DNA of 64,000 bases from Helicobacter rodentium ATCC 700285. GTDB lineage: Bacteria > Campylobacterota > Campylobacteria > Campylobacterales > Helicobacteraceae. Both the position numbers and the translations under genes were made by a program. Shown here piece by piece: positions 29,852 through 38,041 of the stretch (positions within the stretch are counted from its first letter, which is position 1; each line of letters opens with the position of its first letter). Location: the NCBI RefSeq assembly GCF_000687535.1, contig NZ_JHWC01000001.1:1-64000 (forward strand), read 5' to 3'. The notes under the pieces are model-generated. The model had not been told where the DNA came from, made no database searches, and saw only the letters and a program-made list of their open reading frames with translations.

Positions 29852-32800
29852 ATGAGTCAAACACCAAAATTTACACATTTGCATTTACATACCGAATATT
29901 CTTTGCTTGATGGCTTGAATAAGGTCAAAACATTGGCAAAAAAAATCAAAGAATATGGAATGGATAGCGTGGCGATTACCGACCACGGAAATATGTTTGG
30001 CGCAATAGAGTTTTATAAGGCAATGAAAGCAGAGGGAATCAAGCCTATTTTGGGTATGGAAGCCTATTTGCATAATGCAGAGGATATTAGCGAAAAAAAC
30101 AATCAGCGATTCCACCTTTGCTTGTATGCAAAAAACTTGGAGGGTTATAAGAATCTGATGTATCTAAGCTCCCAAGCTTGTTTATATGGATTCTATATGA
30201 AGCCGCGCATTAGCAAGAAAATGTTAGCAGAGCATAGTGCGGGGTTAATTTGCAGTAGCGCGTGTCTTAATGGCGAAGTGCAATGGCATTTAAATATGAA
30301 AAATGACAATAAAGGACGCAAGGGTTATGAGAGGGCAAAAGAAGTTGCGTTGGAATATAAGGAGATTTTTGGAGAGGATTTTTATTTGGAGCTTATGCGA
30401 CACGGAATTGAGGAGCAACAACGTATAGACAACCAACTCTTAAAATTATCCCTTGAAACAGGCATTAAAATCATCGCAACCAATGACACACACTACACTT
30501 ACCAAAGTGATTCTACCGCACAAGAAGTTGCTTTTTATATAGGATTTGGAAAAGACTTTAATGACCCCAATCGCCTCCACCATACCGTGCAGGAATTTTA
30601 TATCAAAACACCCGCGCAAATGGCAGAACTCTATGCGGACTTACCCGAAGCCTTAGCAAATACGCAAGAAATTGCCGATAAATGCGATTTGGAATTGCAT
30701 TTAGGAGACCCCACGCCACCGAGTTTTAAATTTACAAAAGAATATGCAGAATCCGAAGGACTAACTTTTACACAAGATAGTGAATACTTCACCTACAAGT
30801 GCCGCGAAGGCTTGAAAAAACGGCTTTTAAATGTGGAGGAAAGTCGTCATCAAGAATATAAGGAACGATTGGAACGCGAGATTGAAATTATCAATAAAAT
30901 GAAATTTCCGGGCTATATGCTAATTGTTTGGGATTTTGTGCGTGCAGCAAAGGAACGCGGAATCCCGGTAGGTCCCGGTCGTGGAAGTGCGGCGGGAAGC
31001 TTGGTTGCTTTTTGTTTGGAGATTACCAATATTGATCCTATGAAATATGATTTACTCTTTGAGCGATTCTTGAATCCTGAACGCGTGAGTATGCCCGATA
31101 TTGATATGGACTTTTGCCAAAGTCGGCGCGGGGAGATTTTGGATTATGTAACCGAAAAATACGGACGCCATAATGTTGCGCAAGTCATTACCTTTGGTAT
31201 GATGAAAGCAAAGGCGGTGATTCGCGATGTGGCGCGTGTAATGGGTATGCCTTATAATGACGCAGATTCTTTTGCGAAACTAATCCCCAAAGAGCTAGAA
31301 ATTACCTTAGAGGACGCATATAACAAAGAGCCAAAAATCGCTGAACTCCTTGCAAAAGACCCACTTGCTAAGCAAGTATGGGAGTTTGCGTTGATTTTAG
31401 AGGGGACAAAGCGGAATCCCGGCACACACGCAGCGGCAGTCGTGATTGACTCCGAGCAGGAATTATGGAACAAAGCCCCGCTTTACTATTCCCAACGCGA
31501 TGGAATCATCACAACACAATATTCTATGAAATTTCTTGAGGATGTGGATTTAATCAAGTTTGACTTTTTGGGGCTTAACACACTCACGCTCATTGATGAC
31601 GCGCTAAAACTCATTGAGAATCGCCATAAAATCGCCATTGATTTTTCAAACATTGATGTAAATGATAAAAAAGTCTATGAAACCTTGCAAAGTGGCGATA
31701 CGCTTGGAGTTTTTCAAATAGAATCTAAGATGTTTCAAGGAATGAATCAGCGAATGCGTCCAAGCACTTTTGAGGATATTATCGCCCTTATTGCGCTTGG
31801 ACGCCCGGGACCTTTGGAATCGGGAATGGTAGATGATTTTATTAACCGCAAACACGGCAAAGCACCCATTGTATATATGTTTCCAGAGTTAGAGCCTATT
31901 TTGCGCCCTACTTATGGCACGATTGTTTATCAAGAACAGGTAATGCAAATTGTGCAAAGAATCGGGGGATTCTCACTTGGTGGAGCGGACTTAATCCGCC
32001 GTGCTATGGGGAAAAAAGACGCACAGATTATGGCAGATAATAAAAGCAAATTTGCCGATGGTGCGGTAGCGCAAGGTTTTGATAGGGCAAAGGCGGAGGA
32101 ATTATGGGAGTTAATCGTAAAGTTTGCTGGATATGGATTCAATAAATCCCACTCTGCAGCCTATGCGATGATAACCTTTCAAACCGCGTATTTAAAGACT
32201 TATTACCCCAAAGAGTTTATGGCAGCCTTGCTAACGAGCGTAAAAAACAACACGGATAAAATTGTAGAATACATTGAGGAAGCTAAGCAAATGGGGATTC
32301 AAGTGCTTCCGCCAAATATTCAAAAATCAGAATTAGAATTTAGCGTTGCGGAAGTGAATAATGAAAGTTGCATTCTCTTTGGGCTTGGAGCGATTAAGGG
32401 CGCGGGAGAAGTGGCAATTAATATCGCCTTAGAGGAACGCAACAATAATGGGGAATTTAAGGATTTAGAGGATTTCTTAAAGCGCATTGACCCACAAAAA
32501 GTGAATAAAAAATCCCTAGAATCCTTTATAAAAAGCGGCGCAATGGATTGCTTTGGCTATACGCGCAAAACCCTATTGGAGCAAGTGGAAGATTTAACAG
32601 AAGCAGCAAAACTCTCACAAACTGCGCAAAAAGAGGCGGTGGGATCACTCTTTGGCGATGACGAGGAGCTTACGCGTGTGCAACTGCATTTAAAAAATTT
32701 AGGAGAATATAGTCAAAAAGAAGTGTTGGAATTCGAAAAAGAAAGTTTGGGATTCTACGCCTCTGGACACCCGCTTGATGCGTATAAAGAGGAGTTTAAA

Positions 32801-33340
32801 TCCATTCAACACACACCCACAAACCAAATCAAGGATATTGCAGAAAATAGTCGCATTCTCATTGTGGGCAAGATTGAGGATATTATCAAAAAATTCTCCA
32901 AAAGTGGCAAACCCTATGGAATCTTAAAGATACAAGATTTGTATGGAAGCGTGGAACTAACGATTTTTGAGCAATCCTTAAAACAGCTTGAAACAATGGA
33001 CAAGGAAAAGCCCATCGCGATTAAATGCCTTGTGCAAGAGCAAGATGAGACAAAAAAATTAAAAGCGGAAAAAATTTTAGAGCTAGGAGAGGCTAAAAAG
33101 GAAAAGGTGGATTTTGTGATTCAAAAAGCAGACACAAACGAGCCTCTAACGCTTGTGCTAGACATTCACACCAATGCAGAGGTTGTGCGACTTTTGAAAG
33201 AAGCAGCCTTGAGACATCAAGGCAAACGGGAGCTTAGGATTCTATTTAGAACGCAAACGCAGGAGCTAGAAATGATAAGTTCTTTGCAGGTGCATAGCGA
33301 TATTAAAGGGGAATTGAACCAATTACAATGGCAAAATTAA
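29852..33340 (+). CDS. dnaE: DNA polymerase III alpha subunit DnaE
   Basis: 1162 residues. N-terminal PHP domain (FTHLHLHTEYSLLDGLNK, ITDHGNMFGAIEFY); polymerase core with GPGRGSAAGSLVAFCLEITNIDP and the catalytic Asp pair in MPDIDMDFC; YGFNKSHSAAYAMI; a helix-hairpin-helix region and a C-terminal OB fold (ILIVGKIEDIIKKFSKSGKPYG). It is the replicative polymerase. The 3' end overlaps the next gene by 13 nt. Confidence 0.97.
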   Translation: MSQTPKFTHLHLHTEYSLLDGLNKVKTLAKKIKEYGMDSVAITDHGNMFGAIEFYKAMKAEGIKPILGMEAYLHNAEDISEKNNQRFHLCLYAKNLEGYKNLMYLSSQACLYGFYMKPRISKKMLAEHSAGLICSSACLNGEVQWHLNMKNDNKGRKGYERAKEVALEYKEIFGEDFYLELMRHGIEEQQRIDNQLLKLSLETGIKIIATNDTHYTYQSDSTAQEVAFYIGFGKDFNDPNRLHHTVQEFYIKTPAQMAELYADLPEALANTQEIADKCDLELHLGDPTPPSFKFTKEYAESEGLTFTQDSEYFTYKCREGLKKRLLNVEESRHQEYKERLEREIEIINKMKFPGYMLIVWDFVRAAKERGIPVGPGRGSAAGSLVAFCLEITNIDPMKYDLLFERFLNPERVSMPDIDMDFCQSRRGEILDYVTEKYGRHNVAQVITFGMMKAKAVIRDVARVMGMPYNDADSFAKLIPKELEITLEDAYNKEPKIAELLAKDPLAKQVWEFALILEGTKRNPGTHAAAVVIDSEQELWNKAPLYYSQRDGIITTQYSMKFLEDVDLIKFDFLGLNTLTLIDDALKLIENRHKIAIDFSNIDVNDKKVYETLQSGDTLGVFQIESKMFQGMNQRMRPSTFEDIIALIALGRPGPLESGMVDDFINRKHGKAPIVYMFPELEPILRPTYGTIVYQEQVMQIVQRIGGFSLGGADLIRRAMGKKDAQIMADNKSKFADGAVAQGFDRAKAEELWELIVKFAGYGFNKSHSAAYAMITFQTAYLKTYYPKEFMAALLTSVKNNTDKIVEYIEEAKQMGIQVLPPNIQKSELEFSVAEVNNESCILFGLGAIKGAGEVAINIALEERNNNGEFKDLEDFLKRIDPQKVNKKSLESFIKSGAMDCFGYTRKTLLEQVEDLTEAAKLSQTAQKEAVGSLFGDDEELTRVQLHLKNLGEYSQKEVLEFEKESLGFYASGHPLDAYKEEFKSIQHTPTNQIKDIAENSRILIVGKIEDIIKKFSKSGKPYGILKIQDLYGSVELTIFEQSLKQLETMDKEKPIAIKCLVQEQDETKKLKAEKILELGEAKKEKVDFVIQKADTNEPLTLVLDIHTNAEVVRLLKEAALRHQGKRELRILFRTQTQELEMISSLQVHSDIKGELNQLQWQN

Positions 33341-33699
33341 GCGATTTACAAGCTTTAATGGAAGCGAAATTTACTGACAATGTGGATACAATCTGCAAAA
33401 AATGTGGGGAATTGCAAAGTGCCTGCGTTTGCGCTACTTTGCACACCATAAAGGAGCGTGATTCTTATTTTTTGGGTATTAATGAGGAAAAGGCAAGTGG
33501 CAAGGATATTACAAAATGTGGAATCTTTTTTGAAAGCAAAACAGCAATGCAAGAGATTCTAAAAGAGACAAAGAAGAAACTCTCTTGTGGAGGTAGTTTA
33601 GAACAAAGCGCAGAGGGGTTTTGGCTCATTTTGCAAGGGCGACATAAAGAAGCGTTAAAGACACTTTTAAAGGCGCGAAAATTTAAATTTAAAAAATAA
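33328..33699 (+). CDS. SUI1/eIF1-like translation factor (YciH type) with N-terminal Cys cluster
   Basis: 123 residues overlapping dnaE by 13 nt, so probably translationally coupled. The C-terminal half fits the SUI1/YciH fold (KKKLSCGGSLEQSAEGFWLILQGRH...LLKARKFKF), matching the G-[TC]-GG-x-n-QG[DR]H-x-LKxLL pattern of eIF1-like proteins. The N-terminus has CKKCGELQSACVCA, a possible zinc ribbon as in archaeal-type relatives. YciH proteins affect initiation fidelity in other bacteria; the role here is inferred. Confidence 0.72.
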   Translation: MAKLSDLQALMEAKFTDNVDTICKKCGELQSACVCATLHTIKERDSYFLGINEEKASGKDITKCGIFFESKTAMQEILKETKKKLSCGGSLEQSAEGFWLILQGRHKEALKTLLKARKFKFKK

Positions 33700-33713
33700 T
33701 GTAAGAAGTGAAA

Positions 33714-34472
33714 ATGCGACTCAATCAATACATAGCACACCATTCAAAATATTCAAGACGCGAGGCGGATAAGCTCATCGCAGAGGGAAAGGTTAGTATC
33801 CATAAAGAAGTGATTTTAGATTTTTCTTATCAAGTGGATAGCAAAACAAAAGTTTATCTTAATGGCAAACCCCTAAGGGAGCAGGAGCAATACTCCGTGA
33901 TTGCGTATCATAAGCCAAAGGGCGAGATTGTCAGCAAAAAGGACGATAGAGGGCGGCGTGTGATTTATGATTCTTTGCCTAAGAAATTCGCGCATTTTAT
34001 GCCTGTAGGGCGGCTGGATTTTGCAAGTGAGGGATTGCTACTGCTTAGTGATAGTGCTAAAGTCGTGCGCACCCTTATGGAGAGCGGGCTAGAACGTGTG
34101 TATTTAATTAAGCTTTCAGGAATGATCAAGGATTGCGTGTTTGACGCAATGGAATCTGGGCTAAGCTTGGAGGACGCTAGTGCGGGAGGGCATAGTAAAA
34201 GCAAGATTAAGGCAATGGATTTTGCGCCCTTTGCGGGTTATACTTGCATTAAAAACACACCTAAATATTCCAAAATTAAAGTCATTATCACAGAGGGCAA
34301 AAACCGAGAATTGCGCCGATTCTTTGCACATTTTGGTTTAGAGGTGTTGGATTTGAAGCGCATTGCGTATGGGTTTGTGCATTTAAATAATCTACCTTGC
34401 CAAAAGGTAAGATTTTTAGAACGTGGAGAGTACAATAAGCTTCACGCATTGCTACAAGATTTGTCATTATAA
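33714..34472 (+). CDS. 16S/23S rRNA pseudouridine synthase, RsuA/RluB family
   Basis: About 252 residues from ATG 33714 (GTG 33708 is an alternative). An N-terminal S4 domain (MRLNQYIAHHSKYSRREADKLI) precedes the catalytic domain. The active-site Asp is in PVGRLDFASEGLLLLS, and KITEGKNRELRR-type residues (VIITEGKNRELRRFFAH) follow. Such enzymes isomerise uridines in rRNA. Whether it is RsuA, RluB or RluE is not decidable here. A C-terminal segment of about 30 residues extends past the core. It is the last core gene before the decayed defence island. Confidence 0.9.
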   Translation: MRLNQYIAHHSKYSRREADKLIAEGKVSIHKEVILDFSYQVDSKTKVYLNGKPLREQEQYSVIAYHKPKGEIVSKKDDRGRRVIYDSLPKKFAHFMPVGRLDFASEGLLLLSDSAKVVRTLMESGLERVYLIKLSGMIKDCVFDAMESGLSLEDASAGGHSKSKIKAMDFAPFAGYTCIKNTPKYSKIKVIITEGKNRELRRFFAHFGLEVLDLKRIAYGFVHLNNLPCQKVRFLERGEYNKLHALLQDLSL

Positions 34473-34880
34473 TTCGTAAAAATTTATATCTCTCTCGTTT
34501 TGTCTGCTCCAATGTATTTTTTCTTTGAAATATTTTTGCATTTCTTCATTATCAAAAACTTTATCAAATTTTGCTTTGATTTCATTATTTAAACTATCAT
34601 TATTTTTTTAACGAGTCTATTTGTCTTATTTTAGTTTTTAAGCAAGAGGTTTTGGGGGTAAATATGAAGTTTGCAACAAAAGGAGGGTCAATATAGACTA
34701 AATCTACACTATTTTTAAAAGTCTTTTCATTGTTAAAATCTTTATTTTGCAAGAGATTTTGCATAGCATTGAGGTTATTTGTTAAAAATAAGTATTTTTT
34801 TTTGATTGTAATTCCCTTGCAATTCTCTGCGTAATGGGAGCTTTAGAAAATCTTGTGATAAAATCTAAAAGCAATCATGA
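34467..34880 (-). pseudogene. Remnant of an N6-adenine DNA methyltransferase
   Basis: Reading the minus strand, a fragment gives LTNNLNAMQNLLQNKDF and then DLVYIDPPF, which is methylase motif IV (DPPF) after the GDNLEAL-like region of beta-class Mod proteins. Frame shifts occur at an A9 run (about 34797-34805) and an A7 run (about 34607-34613). The C-terminal piece ends NEEMQKYFKEKIHWSRQNER with stop at 34467. Most of the middle, including the SAM motif, is missing. It is a dead, partly deleted gene overlapping the end of the pseudouridine synthase gene. Confidence 0.7.
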
Positions 34881-34928
34881 TACAATCACACATAAAAATT
34901 CATTTTACCAAGTGAGGAAAAAATCTTT

Positions 34929-36413
34929 ATGCAAAGAACTGTAAATCTTTTGGAAATTTGCAATCTTTTTAAAGAAGAAGAATTACTATCGGACAAACAT
35001 ATTAAAGAATTTCTACAAATTCAAAATGTTAAAAAACACGAGATTCAAAGTTTATGTCTTTTATGTCAAGAGTTTAAAAAATTCAAAAATGAAAATTTTA
35101 ATGTTTTTGCGAGCTATTACATTAACTACACTATTCCACAAATTGGAAAAGAATTTGATTTAGTTAGATTTGAAAAGAATAAAATTATTAATATTGAGTT
35201 AAAATTTGAGGAGATTGCAACCGATAAAATTCTTAAACAACTTCAGTGTAATTATCACTATTTTTCTCCTCTTAACAAAGAGATTCATTGTTATACCTTT
35301 GTGGCCACCCAAAAGAAACTCTATAAATATTTCAAGGGAGAACTTAAAGAAATTGAAACACCTAACTTACTCCAAGAACTTAGAGAGTTTGAAAATGAAC
35401 AAAGACATCCAGATACTTTATTTGCCCCAATTAATTATTTAATCTCTCCTTTTAACAATACACAATCATTTATTGATGAACAATATTTTTTAACCAACTA
35501 TCAAGAACAAATCTGTAAGGAGATATTAGAAAAGATTTATCAAAAAAGTCATTATATATTTTCAATATCTGGTCAAGCTGGAACAGGAAAAACTCTGCTA
35601 ACATATCACATTGCAAAAAAAATTAATGCAACAAGGCTATAAAGTTGTAATTGTGCATTGTGCAAGTCTTAATGAAGGAATATATAAACTTAGAGATTTG
35701 AAGTGGAATATTTACCCAATCAAAGATTTTAATCATATTAAACAAATTCAAGCCGATATTATTATTGTTGATGAATCTCAAAGAATAAGCGTTAAACAGC
35801 TAGAAGAAATACTGCAAGTAAGAGAAAATGGAATATTAATTTTTTCTCACGATGTTCATCAAAGACTTAACAGAACTAATGAAGCAAAGGAAGTAACGCA
35901 GACGATTCAAGAAGCTGCAAAAGAAACTGATTATAAATTAAATAATAAAATTAGACACAATAAAGAAATTGCTTATTTCATTAAAAAAATATTTAATCCA
36001 AAAAATAAAGAATCTCAAGATTCAAAACCAAAGGAATTCAAGAATATATCCTTATACTACGCAAATAACTTACAAGATACGCAAGAATATGTTAATTTTT
36101 TAATTAAAGAAAAATGGAAATATATTTATCTCTCCACTAGTTTGCATACACAAGAAAAATTAAGCCAGGTTAAATTTTCTTCAGACACAAGCTCTCATCA
36201 AGCTATTGGACAAGAATGGGATAATATTGTTAAATAATTACTGAAGATTTCTACTATACAGAAGAAGGTAGATTAAGCTATAAAGCTAGAGCTTATTATA
36301 ATCCCTTAGAAACACTATTTCAAGCCCTAACAAGAGTAAGAAAACAACTTAAGTTGATTATTATTAATCCCGATATTTATAAAAAGTGTATAGAAATTCT
36401 ATCTGAAAGCTAA
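34929..36413 (+). pseudogene. Nuclease-DUF2075 helicase (defence-type), two frameshifts
   Basis: Three frames join into about 490 residues. Frame 1 (34929-35642) has an N-terminal PD-(D/E)xK-like core, GKEFDLVRF...IINIELK, and Walker A SGQAGTGKTLLTYHIA. It breaks at an A8 run (35615-35622); seven A would continue into QQGYKVVIVHCASLNEGIY. Frame 2 (to 36237) has Walker B ADIIIVDESQR and IFSHDVHQRL. It breaks near 36234, and frame 3 continues IITEDFYYTEEGRLSY...LFQALTRVRKQLKLIIIN, stopping at 36413. This is the DUF2075 (Schlafen-like) helicase pattern seen in phage-defence islands. It could be phase-variable at A8, but the second break argues for decay. Confidence 0.78.
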
Positions 36414-36454
36414 CTTAATTTTACTTAATAAAGTTTGAAAGTGATACTACTATG

Positions 36455-36516
36455 CTACACGCAGTTAATGCCCTCTACTTCGTTGATGATTCTATTGTTT
36501 GCAAATTCTAAAAAAC
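36455..36516. repeat. Degenerate duplicate of the guaA 3' end (direct repeat of about 38087-38148)
   Basis: 36459-36488 matches 38091-38120 at about 28 of 30 positions (core GTTAATGCCCTCTACTTCG), and similarity continues to an ATTCTAAAAAA stretch in both. In translation both read [11 protein letters not shown]: in GuaA this is the true C-terminal region, and in the truncated methylase it is a hybrid tail. The two copies bracket the nuclease and methylase genes, which points to insertion with target duplication. Confidence 0.8.
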
Positions 36517-37419
36517 TAGAATCTAGCACTGCATTTTCTAAGCTTCGTTGTGAAAACAAAAATCGCCCGTCGCACACAAATCCAAGTTCCTCCCAATCCA
36601 CATTATTAAGCCTCTCACATAATATCCCCAATCTTATAGAATCCACCTTAAATTTTGGAAAAACTGCTAAAACAGAACCATCATAAACATTGCAAGGATG
36701 TAAGAAAAAAGGCTTTTTGTTTCGTGTTTTAGTATTAACATAGATTCTAGGATTCTCACTTTTATAATAGTCTCTACCCCATTCCCACCAATTTAATTCA
36801 TTAAATTTTTTAATCCTCCTCCTCAAGAGCTGTTCTTTAAAATTTTGCAAATATGCACAATCTTTGCCATAAATTCCATAAATCATTTTTCTCGTTTTGC
36901 CACTTTTAGCACTTTGTGAGCAAACAAAATCCATATTACCCCATTTTTCATTCGCAAAGATAGAATCTGCTCCACTCACTGCTCCAACTTTGACAAAAAA
37001 TAAATCTTTAAAAGGAATCGTGTAGGCTTTTTTAGTAAAAAGTAGCTGTCCATTGATACAAGAAAACTCCCTTAAACACTGCGTCTTACGCGTAAAATTA
37101 TCCTTTTCAAACCTCCAAATCGCACAATTTGGCTGGGCTTTATCAAAAATCTTTTTATCGCCCAAATCAATAAAATGCGTGATGCTGCCTCGATAAAACA
37201 AAAACTCGTTTAAACTCACACTTGAGGTTAATTTTAAAAAATCTCTTGGGGTAATAAAAATCAACTCTCCTCCCTCTTTCAAGTGCAAAATACACTTATA
37301 AATGAAAAAAAGATAGAGATTTGAGCGAGAATCAAAAAGCTTGGAATAAGGGCTAACATATCGCTTACAATATGTGGTGGGGTAAAAACCTGTCCAAGAT
37401 TTACTACATTAAGATTCAT
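36455..37419 (-). pseudogene. TaqI/Eco57I-like N6-adenine DNA methyltransferase with internal deletion
   Basis: ATG at 37417-37419 overlaps the nuclease stop. It opens LGQVFTPPHIVSD, the N-terminus of gamma-class adenine methylases, then jumps out of frame near 37355 into YVSPYSKLFDSRSNLYLFFIYK, the segment that follows NPPY. The SAM motif (motif I) and the NPP of motif IV are therefore lost. The open remainder (36455-37288, 277 residues) contains GELIFITPRDFLKL and the target-recognition domain (NARIYVNTKTR-like NPRIYVNTKTR, LNWWEWGRDYY). It ends in a guaA-derived tail. It cannot methylate as it stands. Confidence 0.8.
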
Positions 37420-38038
37420 AAAAATATGTCCTAAAATGCAAATAAGCATCAGCCCGAAGCTTTAAAGATTCCTCAAAAGTTCCAAGTAAAAAGGCTTTTG
37501 CATTTCCAAAATCTCTATTAATAAGTTGGCGATTATTATCCCACTTAGCTTGAAAGGGGAGATTATTACCATTTGGCAAAATAGATTCTAAACTTTTTAA
37601 CGAAGTAACAAACACATCACTAGGGTTATCTTTATTTATAATTAAAAAATAATAATCTTTACTATTTGGTTCTAGGTTCTCACTTAAAGTTTTAAAATAT
37701 ATTTCCCAGCTTACACTATTATCAAAAGGCGGAATTTTACCTGTTAAAGCATAATAAATTCCAAGTTTGCAATTGAGATTATCAGTTGTTTTTGTCGTGC
37801 TAACTTTAATATTTACAGGACAAAATACATTATTTTCATAAAAGCTAAAATCCACCCAATCACGTATCTTTGGGTGTTTTATTGTAAATTTTGATTCTAA
37901 AAGTTTCAAGATTTCATCTTCATTAAAAGCTAAATTTATCCGCCCATCACAACTTTGATTGCTTAGTTGTGGATTTTGTTTTTTAAGAAAATCTACAATG
38001 TTACTTAATAGATTGGGTAATGTAGTTTTTTCACTCAT
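37409..38038 (-). CDS. Putative type II restriction endonuclease
   Basis: 209 residues in an intact frame, starting 3 bp after the guaA stop; its ribosome site lies in the guaA stop region (GGGAGTAGGGA). A possible PD-(D/E)xK core is KHPKIRDWVDFSFYENN...CPVNIKVSTTK (Asp, then a strand with xxK). The SWEIYFKTL and DYYFLIINKDNPSDVFV strands fit a small restriction-enzyme fold. Identification rests mainly on the overlapping methylase gene downstream. The recognition site cannot be told. Without a working partner methylase it should be toxic unless inactive or covered by another methylase. Confidence 0.62.
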   Translation of the reverse strand: MSEKTTLPNLLSNIVDFLKKQNPQLSNQSCDGRINLAFNEDEILKLLESKFTIKHPKIRDWVDFSFYENNVFCPVNIKVSTTKTTDNLNCKLGIYYALTGKIPPFDNSVSWEIYFKTLSENLEPNSKDYYFLIINKDNPSDVFVTSLKSLESILPNGNNLPFQAKWDNNRQLINRDFGNAKAFLLGTFEESLKLRADAYLHFRTYFYES

Positions 38039-38041
38039 TCC

